Shown one piece after another: positions 9,801 to 16,242 of a DNA stretch of 35,484 nucleotides. Numbering within the stretch: the stretch's first letter is position 1; each line of letters begins with the position of its first letter. A program made the position numbers and the translations under genes. The notes under the pieces were generated by a model. That model was not told where the DNA came from, made no database searches, and was given only the letters and a program-made list of their open reading frames with translations. This DNA comes from Bradyrhizobium murdochi (lineage in GTDB: Bacteria; Pseudomonadota; Alphaproteobacteria; Rhizobiales; Xanthobacteraceae), in assembly GCF_000472965.1 (NCBI RefSeq), contig NZ_AXAU01000038.1, forward strand, positions 197 to 35,680, in the 5' to 3' direction.

Positions 9801-10317
9801 AACCCGACGTAAACAGAATGTAGGCGAGTCCATCCTCGCTCGATGGTGGCACAACAGACGAAGTCCGGCCCTCGCGCAGCGCCGCCTCTATCGCTATGAA
9901 TTGCGCGGTGCCTTTGCTGCTCGCCGGAATTTGCTGAAACAAATCCAGCTGGTCTGGGCCAATAATCAGAGCGCAGCGGCTCTGCTCGATCATGAATGAT
10001 GTACGCGAAGCCGGTAACGATGGATCGAGCGGTAGGTACGTTGCTCCAGCCCTCAAAATTGCAACTACCGCCGTCGCCCAGTCGAGGTCCCGCTCACCCC
10101 AATAGCCAACGACCATGCCGTTAGCGCCCCGCTCTCGTAACGTCCTTGCGAGGGCATCCGACCTTAATCGCAGCGCTTTGTAGGTGAGTTCGTGTGCGCC
10201 GTACCTCAGCGCAACCCTCTCTGGATCCGATCTTGCAAGGCGATCGATCGCCGTGATCGCGTCTATCGCTTGACGTTCCACAAGCTGATTTTCGCCTGAT
10301 CGATCTTCCGTAGGCAT
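3850..10317 (-). CDS. Two-module non-ribosomal peptide synthetase with terminal condensation/epimerase-like domain
   Basis: Intact at 2155 residues, ordered A1-T1-C-A2-T2-terminal C/E-like. A1: TSGSTG at 170-175, FDISLW at 214, YGPTE at 315, RTGDL at 406, NGK at 526-528. T1: GGDSL with carrier Ser585. C: about 640-1060, where the HHxxxDG motif reads HEITIDA at 771-777. A2: about 1090-1590, with a variant TSSSTG at 1240, V-A-S-A-W at 1285-1289 (no Asp in the amino-binding position), YGATE at 1381 and TGK at 1576-1578. T2: carrier Ser1634. The last 470 residues carry an intact HHFVADG (1816-1822) but lack the usual epimerase EGHGRE, reading STRGRLF instead. Pocket residues by eye are D-I-W-Q-S-V-H-D-G (A1) and V-A-W-F-T-S-F-S-N (A2); I cannot assign substrates. 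There is no thioesterase, and no starter C domain. The start at 10317 follows a GGCGGGA ribosome site. Product unknown; exported probably by the adjacent MATE pump. Confidence 0.93.
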   Translation of the reverse strand: MPTEDRSGENQLVERQAIDAITAIDRLARSDPERVALRYGAHELTYKALRLRSDALARTLRERGANGMVVGYWGERDLDWATAVVAILRAGATYLPLDPSLPASRTSFMIEQSRCALIIGPDQLDLFQQIPASSKGTAQFIAIEAALREGRTSSVVPPSSEDGLAYILFTSGSTGQPKGAMIERAALNNHLVAKIDALTLTRTDCIAQTASHCFDISLWQLLAGLCVGASIAIIDDATLKSPVSLLKAIQGYGVTVVQFVPSMLAVFVEYLQSLAAAERALDSLRIISTVGEPLTPGLARAWLALYPRVPILNHYGPTECADGVTHHLVSVAPALTDPYVPIGKQISNLVVYVADGLRLCNTGEVGEICVSGVGVAAGYVNDDVRTKDAFGPNPFSNNPSFQRLYRTGDLGRVRSDGIFECLGRRDRQVKIRGHRIELGEIEARLAAHHLVRGAVAVASVCAGVKLTARDITRAEGETGSRRLIAYVSAPAEVTEGELQNFLAEALPTYMLPERIVHLASIPLTRNGKVDFGALPDPTSVRLPLPTPFEEPQTELEAQLCQIWSDVLRIENIGVKDQFISLGGDSLRAMLILGQLQTKLGVRTDFRLVLNGTIRSLAASISARVDSKPCTAPTYGKLTRSPLTRVQEHLWFLSQLDSSARNYIIQGGLRIKGIIDLAAFNRAWSDVVHSHQALSARFIDEDGPVQVFDAPQCASLELADASHLTAQEAEELTAELRRTELNGSFDLSQGHLFRARMIRFGPDNHLILITAHEITIDAWSISVLLRDLRQRYVDAAAFLPENRASLSTYAVWETQHATPEALANQRSYWRRQIGDDPPVLSLGTGRARPQTSSYRGASHAVLLGSELSNQVREFARRHRCTTSTTLLACFKLLLRTYSGQDDIIVGIPHVVRDQPGSAEIVGFFLNMLPIRTAIDVGQSFAVHALRIQSLVSDAIANSAYPFGWMVRDTRLHREAGRSPIFQVMFNMYSEAAEPPGQHELDLTFREYETGYVKFDLTLYAQDQGDEIALQLAYAEDIFSSDLILRMADNLRCLIAACVEKPLAPIKDLSCLSASDATMLESLNGSAQPYETECPLIEAFEQISASNRSQVAYFGDFGEITFDHLRERVIAISSLLRASDVGAGDMVAMLVDRSPDVAAVILAARALQSIVVPISPDYPRDRIEYILRDSQAKLLVHANTSDLGFDVPSICLLTLEGCGAPAHDFECSDKPSDQGIASLIYTSSSTGKAKGVLIPESAILNRLNWMWRRFPFDSTDVMVVQKSASLVASAWEYFGGLLRGVPALILTQEQLLDPDLLLCTLARRRVTHLFASPPLLSGLIASQERHPRPTALRLVTSSAEPMPSSLPVRWHAYFPDVPLWNFYGATECASNAAVYETSDAYDGSSLIPVGRPIDNVKLYVLDAQLKRVPVGVAGELCIAGRCVSAGYWRDQDRTNRCFVPNPYDGGQYSVLYRSGDIARISTSGLLEICGRSDNQVKVRGFRIELEEVEAALESHPAIAKAAVVAEGVDDHRRLTASVVPARDSLSSGEIVTHLRHILPSYMIPAAFRLVDTIPLTATGKIDRARLSAVPYREVGPVPSAEPRTRKERILAGIWQDLLGAKWVGIDQSFFDIGGDSLLSVRCVTLARKAGLNLTVDQLYRTPTIRELAADGAAGTLHSFPSADGSLPVTPAISSWYRLVGFDEHFNIGDLFFLPGGVLNIRILERALAHVMDRHEGLRLRIARTGDGLRLTIGTSVAERLVEEIDLVGMTGLQQRKAIESVSARRQHMFRFDGQTPLVNVTVFRTSESGDYYLLVLMHHFVADGIGYRLFLEALDAAYNALASGHIMSGPENIQMLSPWLKRLERYANCEAPAELKFWESIDYHQFNFHVSDTPSGGTSFSKVTARELHYALLEGRVDEANCRPHWEDQAKYHLEIDKEATADLLNITARLAHCQDFDVFLAAISGAFGRVFGNYSLWIDSLTSTRGRLFDDLDPSQIIGHISELVPLPLSLTGVEPRPDRARSIYSQRNALPRRGIGFRAMKFLNRDPAVRSRIDRLPLPRIGLNYRAGLQRHFPRRLLAKEPSPLWIGEDMDEAAAIHLFWFDVGYQAGHLQIETRYNPTEVGYEVTRNLCTVLRQELLQTISEFGRARHTFIHE

Positions 10318-11578
10318 ACGCGTCCCGCCATTCGTCGCCTTCAGCGATCCTTAAATTAGAACACGGAGGATCCTGATTGAGCGTGTGCAGTGCGTAGCCA
10401 TCCTGATTCTGCCAGTCATAGTGTGCCGTTTTGCCCGTTTCTTAGCTTCTCGTCCTTCGTTCACACTGTTTCCTCGATGATCGGCAGGGGAACGCGGCGG
10501 GACGCTAGGGCCTCAAGTTAGCGTTGGCATCTACCAGATCTTGTAGTGGACACGAGATAGTCTGCATGGCACCCGCAACCAAGCGCGCCCAGAGACTCGT
10601 TCCGGCTTGTGAGTTCTTTCATTTGTAGACGCCTGGACAAGGATTTGGTGCGCTCCTCATGAAAGCGGGTACTTGGCGCTCGCCGGGCTACAGGTCGCCC
10701 GCGGCGACCAAGCAGTAACTGTGCAAGAACCAACACAGAGGCGTGTTACCGTTTTCCACGAGGCCGGCGTTGTTCGCATAGCCGCTGAAGGGCGGTCGTT
10801 GCGCGCTCAAACGTTTTGACGCTCTTGGCCATAACAGATAGCTATGGGCGGCATGCAGCGTCGTGGGCGTGCAGAACCATCCACCCCGCGAGGTCGATGG
10901 TCTGCTGATGTTCGCAAGTCGTCCACCTTGGTGCACACGAAAACGCGCTCAGAAACGTTTGCTGTGAACGGCAGGCGACGTCCAGTCGACCCGAAAGGGG
11001 CGTACCGATACGGCTTTGCGAACTGGAATTGAATTGCGGATGGCGCCTTCTTAGTCTCCACGAGACGCATGCTCGGCAACTCCTTTTCCTAGAGCAGAAC
11101 CGATAAGAATAGTGTTGCGGCAAAGCCACTCAGCAGTACGGCGAAGCCGGAGCCGGACTGCTATTATCACGCGGATATTCGTGGTAAGCTGGAAGATGCT
11201 GATGATGAGCCTTTCCTGCGCGTGCCATGTTACGTGATTGATCGCTCGTGATGAGTCCTCCAACCAGCCGAACTTCGACAACGCGCGGCGTAGCCGGTGC
11301 GATCCCTGCGCGGATAGACGGGACCAGCGTCCAGGCCGGCTCCGCTCGTCGGTAATATCCATTGGCTTTCACCGTTTCGCATGAGCCTCGATAGGTGAGT
11401 TCGAAAGCCTGTCCAGGCGAACAAGAATCTCCTGCTACTGCTGCAGCGAGAAAGGCGATTTCCTGCTGCGCAGCAAACTGTCAGACGCTACAGCGCGATT
11501 GTCAGCTTCAAGACCATTGTCCACAAGCTGACGCATGCACCCGGTACGAAGCAACTGGAACCCCCCTCAATTTCCAAG
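10318..11578. other. Long intergenic stretch upstream of the NRPS
   Basis: Many short frames exist on both strands but none has a recognisable domain or consistent ribosome site. I found no nod box and no -24/-12 promoter oriented toward the NRPS, so its control is not evident. One perfect inverted repeat, GTCAGCTT...AAGCTGAC (arms 11501-11508 and 11525-11532), lies near the right end, just ahead of a sigma54-like sequence. Confidence 0.3.
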
Positions 11579-11579
11579 C

Positions 11580-11594
11580 GGCACGGTGCTTGCT
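11580..11594 (+). promoter_or_regulatory. Possible sigma54 (-24/-12) promoter for the outer-membrane protein gene
   Basis: GGCACG, four bases, then TTGCT matches the -24/-12 consensus, except that the base before GG is C where T is usual. It lies about 75 bp before the start of the barrel-protein gene. Upstream, TGT-N10-ACG near 11519 is one base short of a NifA site (TGT-N10-ACA). Weaker than the two later nif-type promoters. Confidence 0.4.
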
Positions 11595-11669
11595 TCAGTC
11601 GCGGTGCCATCACCGATGCCAGCTTGAAGGCGCTCGGTTGTGGATCGGGAAAGCGCTGCGGAGTGTTTG

Positions 11670-12184
11670 ATGCGATCTGGAGTTCGTTTTTGGGGAGCGA
11701 CAACGATTGCGCTGGTCGCAAGCGGTGCAGCCACGGCGGACCTTGAGCCAGCAGTACAACTGCCGCCGTCCCTGTGGAGCTGGTCCGGAGGATATATTGG
11801 CGGGCACGTCGGCGTTGGTTACGATCAAGAATCCTTCAGTAATCCCTACGGTCCGGCCGTCTATGGCGGCGTCGTCGATACTCCTGTGTTCCTGGCAGGC
11901 GGCCAGATCGGCTCCAACTGGCAGAAGAATAGCTGGGTGTTTGGCGTCAAACTCGATCCCAGCGGTGCTATCTCCAACGGCACAAATACCTGCCTCGCGG
12001 CCTCCGGCATAGTGCTGAGCGCAAACTGCAAGGCAAGTCCAAACGTCTTGTCCCCGGGGCCGGTCGCCTCGGTTACGCTTTTCGCGCGCAGGGCCACACG
12101 CTGGTCTACCTCAAGCGAGGCGTGGCTTGGCAAAACAATCGAGCCGACCTCATCAATAACAACGAGTTTGGCCAATGTCGGTGA
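11670..12184 (+). pseudogene. Outer-membrane beta-barrel protein (Omp25/RopB-like), truncated and frameshifted
   Basis: The frame from ATG 11670 begins with a signal peptide (MRSGVRFWGATTIALVASG..., likely cleaved after AATA). The mature start is typical of rhizobial small porin-like barrels: W-S-G-G-Y-I-G-G-H-V-G-V-G-Y near residue 40, then GGQIGSNWQ and WVFGVKLD. Near 12050 the frame is lost; the homologous sequence goes on in another frame (GHTLVYLKRGVAWQNN) to about 12175. There it abuts an IS256 transposase fragment, with which the original frame is fused by chance. The C-terminal half of the barrel is missing, so no functional porin is expected. A sigma54-like sequence precedes it. Confidence 0.75.
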
Positions 12185-12728
12185 CGGCGCGCTCGACTTC
12201 TACAAGGCGCTCAACGAGGTCTTTCCCGGCACGCGCCACCAGCGATGCTGGGTGCACAAGACTGTGAATGTCATGGACAAGGTCCACTCTCTGTGCAGGC
12301 CACTATGAAGAAGGATTTGCGCGAGGTCTATTGGGCGCGAACCGAGCGTCCGCCGAAGCGGCGATCGACGTCTTCGCCGAGAAGTATTAGGCCAAGTACG
12401 GCCGGGCGATCGAATGCCTGGTCAAGGATCGCGATGCACTGCTGGCCTTCTACGATTTTCTTGCCGAACATTGGCATCACTTGCGCACCACCACCAATCT
12501 CACCGAGAGCGTGTTCGCCACGGGGCGATACAGGATGGTGCGGAGGAAGGGCTCCTTATCGCCAACCACCGCCAGGCCGATGGTGTTCAAGCTGGTTATC
12601 GCAGCATCAAGGACTTGGCGGCGGCTCAACGGCAGTCGCCGAAGGTCGTCGCAGTTGTCAGATTCAACGACGGCATTGAGGGCATCCAAGCGCCGGCAAA
12701 CCAAGCGCCTGATCGCCTCGTCACCTAA
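12176..12728 (+). pseudogene. IS256 (Mutator) family transposase, internal to C-terminal remnant
   Basis: The fragment begins inside the catalytic domain with VGDGALDFYKALNEVFPG and RHQRCWVHKT, hallmarks of IS256-type transposases. It then changes frame several times: TMKKDLREVYWA at about 12301, HHLRTTTNLTESVFAT near 12478, KLVIAASRTWRRL near 12590, and RFNDGI...QAPANQAPDR to 12728. The N-terminal half is absent, so this is a dead copy. Its left edge interrupts the outer-membrane protein gene. A better-preserved start of a related element lies at the right edge of the window. Confidence 0.85.
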
Positions 12729-12778
12729 ATCCCGAATAGCTCAGCTTACTGGGCCGATAATTCAATGGAGATTTCTTA

Positions 12779-13171
12779 ATGACTATGAATGCCGAGAAGG
12801 AAGCCCCACCGGCTCTGTCCACCGGTGCGACGCATATGCTCATCGAGCTATGGGGAGCGAAGAACCTCGACGATCCGACCATTGCGGAAGACGCAATCCG
12901 AAAAGCCATCCGTGCGGCGAGGGCGACATTACTCCACCTTCACGTTCATAAGTTTTGTCCGGGTCACGGCGTCTCCGCAATCGCCTTGTTGGCTGAATCG
13001 CACATTACCTTACATACTTGGCCTGAGAGGTCCTACGCGGCCGCTGATGTTTTCGTATGTGGGAACAGCGATCCGGCGAGCGCCGTGCCAGTTCTGGTTG
13101 AGGCGTTTCAGCCCGAACAGTCTGACGTTCGCAGCTTCCGGAGAGGTGTGTCAATCAAGCCGACGCGTTGA
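12779..13171 (+). CDS. speD: S-adenosylmethionine decarboxylase proenzyme (prokaryotic class 1B)
   Basis: SpeD decarboxylates S-adenosylmethionine to give the aminopropyl donor for spermidine synthesis. At 130 residues this is the usual length of the short class 1B enzyme. The self-cleavage site is clear: Glu73-Ser74 in LLAESHITLHTWPE, where the Ser becomes the pyruvoyl group. His79 and Cys94 (VFVCGNSDP), used in processing and catalysis in the family, are also present. The start has a GGAG ribosome site 9 nt upstream. No spermidine synthase (speE) lies beside it; the gene stands alone after the IS256 remnant, followed by a 44-codon ORF. It looks intact. A link to the NRPS as amine supplier is conjecture. 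Confidence 0.93.
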   Translation: MTMNAEKEAPPALSTGATHMLIELWGAKNLDDPTIAEDAIRKAIRAARATLLHLHVHKFCPGHGVSAIALLAESHITLHTWPERSYAAADVFVCGNSDPASAVPVLVEAFQPEQSDVRSFRRGVSIKPTR

Positions 13172-13176
13172 AGCAG

Positions 13177-13311
13177 ATGATCGATCTCATTGGAATAGCC
13201 GATCATGTTTCCGACCGCCCGGGTGAGGTTATCGAGCTCACTGCCGCAATCGAAAAACATCTTGGGCTAACCTCTAGCATGAAAGCTTCACCGCGAGACT
13301 TTCGGGTGTGA
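13177..13311 (+). CDS. Small ORF of 44 codons after speD, unknown
   Basis: ATG 13177 lies 5 bp after the speD stop and runs to TGA at 13309-13311: MIDLIGIADHVSDRPGEVIE..., ending MKASPRDFRV. It is acidic and plausible as a protein in its first 33 residues, and it may be translated together with speD. However, its last third is the antisense of the broken bolA start, so its tail is junction sequence. It may be a truncated gene rather than a natural small protein. No family recognised. Confidence 0.35.
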   Translation: MIDLIGIADHVSDRPGEVIELTAAIEKHLGLTSSMKASPRDFRV

Positions 13312-13354
13312 AAGCTTCACGCAACTTGTTTATGATAACATCTTTGGTGCTCAT
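13274..13354 (-). pseudogene. BolA family protein, N-terminal stump
   Basis: From ATG 13354 the minus strand reads MSTKDVIINKLREAFTPESL AV and then runs into KLSC and a stop. The first 22 residues are the typical start of alphaproteobacterial BolA proteins, which would go on with DESH and the remaining 55 or so residues. The break falls at a short direct repeat (GTGAAGCTTTCA, present twice). It is divergent from the J-domain gene, the arrangement found in Bradyrhizobium chromosomes, so this appears to be the edge of a displaced piece of core genome. Confidence 0.6.
13279..13320. repeat. Direct repeat of a near-palindrome at the bolA break
   Basis: TGAAAGCTTCAC occurs at about 13280-13291 and again at about 13309-13320; its core TGAAAGCTTCA is a perfect palindrome. 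One copy is native bolA coding sequence (EAFT) and the other lies exactly where the bolA reading is lost. This suggests recombination or slippage between short repeats. Confidence 0.5.
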
Positions 13355-13466
13355 GGCGGCGGCGGGCATAATTTGGCATCCGCTTTCCGTCAATGGCGTA
13401 GTCGGAGGAGAGGTATTCGCAATGTCAGGACTTGAAGCGTTTAGTATTGCGTAGTCAAAGTCAGCC

Positions 13467-14111
13467 ATGCCGATCGATTCATCAAAATTCTTCGACTCCA
13501 TTCGCATCAAGCCTACCAAGGTGAGTGCGAAGCGCAAGGCGCAGGCGGGTCAGGAGGCCGTCACCTGCGAATGGGCGGGCTGCCAGAACAAGGGCTCGCA
13601 CCGCGTGCGGAAGGGGCGCGAGAACGCGCGCGAGTACTGGCACTTCTGTCTCGACCATGTCCGTGAGTACAACCAGTCCTACAATTTCTTCCAGGGCATG
13701 AATCCGGAAGCGGTTGCGCGCTACCAGAAGGATGCGCTGACCGGCCATCGCCCGACCTGGAAGATGGGCGCCAACACCAGCGCCAAGCGCGGCAACGTCG
13801 AGGAAGACCTCGGCGGCGCCGCCGATCCCTTCAACGTGTTTGCCGAACTCAACGGCCGCGCCGGCTGGCGGCCTGGCCCCGGCGCGCAGGGCAATCGCGA
13901 GACCCGCACGGTGAAGAACGCCGAGCGCAAGGCGCTGCAGGTGATGGGGCTCACCGCCGAAGCCACGCTCGAGGACGTCAAGGCCAAGTACAGGGCGCTG
14001 GTGAAGCAGCACCATCCCGACGCCAATGGCGGCGACCGCTCCACCGAAGACCGCCTGATCGAGATCATCAAGGCGTACAACTATCTGAAGACCGTGGTGC
14101 GCGAGGCGTAG
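13467..14111 (+). CDS. J-domain (DnaJ-like) protein
   Basis: Intact, 214 residues. The C-terminal 65 residues form a J domain with its signature His-Pro-Asp at 183-185 (KQHHPDANGGD), which stimulates the ATPase of a DnaK-type Hsp70. The N-terminal 145 residues carry CEWAGCQNKG and YWHFCLDHV, a Cys-rich pattern that might bind metal, but no G/F region or DnaJ zinc repeats. It is therefore a specialised co-chaperone, not the general DnaJ. This protein is a conserved Bradyrhizobium core gene, normally divergent from bolA and followed by cobS. Here bolA is a stump and cobS is absent, replaced by a long inverted repeat and an IS fragment. High GC and codon use fit core chromosome. No clear ribosome site before the ATG. 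Confidence 0.9.
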   Translation: MPIDSSKFFDSIRIKPTKVSAKRKAQAGQEAVTCEWAGCQNKGSHRVRKGRENAREYWHFCLDHVREYNQSYNFFQGMNPEAVARYQKDALTGHRPTWKMGANTSAKRGNVEEDLGGAADPFNVFAELNGRAGWRPGPGAQGNRETRTVKNAERKALQVMGLTAEATLEDVKAKYRALVKQHHPDANGGDRSTEDRLIEIIKAYNYLKTVVREA

Positions 14112-14130
14112 CGCCCCGCGCGTCAGACCC

Positions 14131-14221
14131 GTAGCCCGGATGAAGCGCAAGCGTAATCCGGGCTTCTCTCTCGCAGATAGATTAACCGTTCCCGGACTAC
14201 GCTTCGCTCCATCCGGGCTAC
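14131..14221. repeat. Bradyrhizobium-type palindromic repeat (REP/BIME-like)
   Basis: Two arms, GTAGCCCGGATGAAGCGCAA... (14131-14162) and ...TTCGCTCCATCCGGGCTAC (14190-14221), form a long imperfect inverted repeat directly after the J-domain gene. Repeats of this type are scattered between genes in Bradyrhizobium genomes. It could end the J-domain transcript as a stem-loop. Confidence 0.75.
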
Positions 14222-14245
14222 CATGTCATCCGTTAAGAAGCCGAT

Positions 14246-14373
14246 TCAAGAGGTGACCGGTCGCTGGGCGGCTGCGATGAGGGCGGTCAGGAAGAGGCAC
14301 CAAAGAGCCCTCAGCCAAGGGAGGATGCGGCGGAAGTTGTGGCCGATGGCGGAGAGGATGTCCTTCACGGACG
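14246..14373 (-). pseudogene. IS5-type transposase, C-terminal remnant
   Basis: The minus strand reads SVKDILSAIGHNFRRILPWL and then RALWCLFLTALIAAAQRPVTS, ending at the stop at 14246-14248. GHNFRRIL...LR..W is the usual C-terminus of IS5/IS4-group DDE transposases. Only about 42 residues survive; the catalytic part is missing. Confidence 0.6.
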
Positions 14374-14893
14374 ACTCAATAAATGAGTCGAACAGAATAT
14401 GGCACTTATTCAATGTGCTTCCTCAGTCGGTTGAGCGAGTATCGCATCAAGATCACCCATCTTGTCATCCTCAAATCGGACGGTTGCACGCAAGCAGACT
14501 TGCTTGCGCGCACTGAACGCAGCACGACTGGAAGTACGCACCTGTTAAGTGGGACAATGACGAATTGATACTCTTTGAGATAATCGAATCCATTGCAGAT
14601 GCGCATAACTCCACTGGAACGAACCAGTCAGACGCATGAGAAATCCCCAACTTTTCCAAGAATGAGGGAACCAATCCGTCCGAAGCTGGCGCGATTTGCC
14701 CGCGGCGTATAGCGCCGACTCTCACTCGTTCGGCGTTGCGGGGCCTCTCGCAGATCGGTCGAACCCTAAAGTAGAGGCAGACCTTCCCCCGATTTAGATT
14801 AATGAAGTTTATCGTAGTCTGACTGCGACCTGGACATCCAATTCAAGAAAAAGAGATCCATCTCCGGTCGCAGGATACTGCACGGAGCCGGCC
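14374..14893. other. Stretch with no supported gene
   Basis: Only short overlapping frames without recognisable domains. The base composition is lower in GC than in the flanking J-domain gene. No promoter or repeat of note was seen. Confidence 0.3.
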
Positions 14894-15179
14894 TCAATCG
14901 TCATTGGTAACTGCGTCGGGCCACGCGCCGTGAAGCACGCGCAAGATGGGAACAGTATCACCGTCGACCAGGTAGGCCCGCCAAGATGTGCGTGGGATGA
15001 TTAACTTGCGCGTGCCAGCGACGCGCCCGGGCCGGCCACTGTCAGGAAAGTCGAGCAGGCCCGCGCGGCATCGGCAATCTGTTCATCAACATGGACCGCT
15101 GCACGGGATTCTCGGCTTCGATGTAGCTGAAAAAGCCGTTGCGATCGGACAGCGCGAATCGCGACCAGACGAGTTTCAC
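14894..15179 (-). pseudogene. RelE/ParE-type toxin, frameshifted remnant
   Basis: From GTG 15179 the frame starts MKLVWSRFALSDRNGFFSYIEAENP. It then slips to a second frame (RAAVHVDEQIADAAR), then a third (LLDFPDSGRPGRVAGTRKLIIP and VDGDTVPILRVLHGA), to a TGA at 14894-14896. The three pieces joined give a complete RelE/ParE-superfamily ribonuclease or gyrase toxin of about 95 residues, so it is a full-length but inactivated gene. Its start overlaps the antitoxin stop by 4 bp (GTGA), the normal arrangement for such modules. Confidence 0.7.
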
Positions 15180-15475
15180 CGTTCATGCTCCGCCACTTTT
15201 TCGAAGCGCAGCGGTACGGCGTTGCGCTAAATGCGCATCGACCTCGGAATAATCGAGATTGGGCCGGGTATCCGCCAGTCCTTCTCACGAAACCAGCTAT
15301 CGTAAGCTTGGCTGTTGCTCACGGGCTACAGCCCAAGCATCCCTTTGTTAGCCGTGCGTGTTAGCAGGATCCGCACGGCATCGGATACCGTGCGACCCAT
15401 GTTTTCCCGAGCCGCGGTGACCTTTTCCTTTTCGTCCGCATCGATTCGGGTTTGGACGAGAGCATTCGAAGCCAT
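15176..15475 (-). pseudogene. RelB/DinJ-type antitoxin, interrupted by stop codons
   Basis: ATG 15475 follows an excellent GGAGG site and opens MASNALVQTRIDADEKEKVT, with the ribbon-helix-helix segment RTVSDAVRILLTR, typical of RelB/DinJ antitoxins that bind DNA and neutralise RelE-type toxins. A TAG at 15326-15328 ends it after 49 residues. The same frame then reads SQAYDSWFREK, frame changes follow, and the end KVAEHER-TGA overlaps the toxin start. The original length would be about 99 residues. The N-terminal 49 residues alone could still make the DNA-binding part. Confidence 0.65.
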
Positions 15476-15609
15476 AGCGACCTCCTCTATGCGCGGCTAC
15501 GTAATGCATTTTTAATGACATGCGCCAGAGACGTCATAGCCTCGTGAGCGGAGTGAGCACGGCGGCCAAACGGCCCCGCTTTTCGGCGAAGCCGATGCCG
15601 CGGGCCCCC

Positions 15610-15916
15610 AGTCCGGGTGCGGCGGGACCAGATGGGCTGGAGGCCTTCCTGTCTTCCTTCCACCTCGATCAGGGTGGCGTAGATCCGAGCCGGGAGCTCG
15701 GATCGTCAAGCTTGACCGAGAGATAGTCACGCTCCGTGTCCTTGGCCGTCTTCTGCCAGGGAGCGCCTAGCTCGACATTAGGCCCGAAGATGCGGAAGTG
15801 CGGCCATTCGGAGGGGTTCTCGACGCGGACCAGGTTGGCCTTGGCGTTGAGAGTGAGGTGCGAATCGAGCCGGAAAAGCCGTTGCCATTCGAGGTGGAGG
15901 TGCCGATGGTCGCCAT
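15610..15916 (-). pseudogene. DUF736 family protein, frameshifted
   Basis: From ATG 15916 (AAGGA site 8 nt upstream) the reading is MATIGTSTSNGNGFSGSIRT. A one-base loss then shifts the frame to LTLNAKANLVRVENP, HFRIFGPNVELGAPWQKT and YLSVKLDDPS; after another slip it reads IYATLIEVEG...IWSRRTR. All these are signature strings of DUF736, a roughly 100-residue family common on rhizobial plasmids and integrative conjugative elements, near conjugation genes. Function unknown. The remnant hints that part of a conjugative element once lay here. Confidence 0.7.
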
Positions 15917-16068
15917 TGTCGTGTCCTTTTTTCAGTTTCCCAGGCTGCGCCCATCGCGGCCTCGATGGCTGGCGCCAAACCGGGGGCGGTCGACCCGCAC
16001 CCCGAAAGGGGCCGGCACGCAGTAGAGGGCGGCCAGCGTGCGACTTTCTTGTCGTGCGCGAGGAATTG

Positions 16069-16115
16069 ATGCACAGCGTGGATGCTTACCATCCAAAAAA
16101 TCAATTTTACCAATG
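16069..16115 (+). promoter_or_regulatory. nod box (NodD-binding promoter element)
   Basis: The 47-bp block aligns with the nod box consensus: ATGCACAGCGTG, GATG at 16081-16084, ATCCAAAAAATC at 16091-16102, and AATTTTACCAATG to 16115. The strongest stretch is ATTTTACCAAT. It points rightward, with its end about 127 bp ahead of nodF. NodD with plant flavonoids would activate transcription from here. Confidence 0.85.
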
Positions 16116-16242
16116 TTGCGGAATGTTGCATTGGCAACAGCATCTGGCGCGCACCGATCACGTGACTGCTTCTATCGCGCGACGCGGCTCGGCTGAGGAA
16201 TGGCGTCGCGTTCGCGTCGAGGCGCCTGATGGAAGCAACAGG

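Noticed and set aside
10795..10840. Minus-strand 28-residue frame MAKSVKTFERATTALQRLCE
   Set aside because: Plausible string, but no ribosome site and no homologue recalled; not called.
13482..14150. Minus-strand frame of 222 codons opposite the J-domain gene
   Set aside because: The HPD motif and conserved core protein are on the plus strand; the antisense product is low-complexity Ala/Arg/Val.
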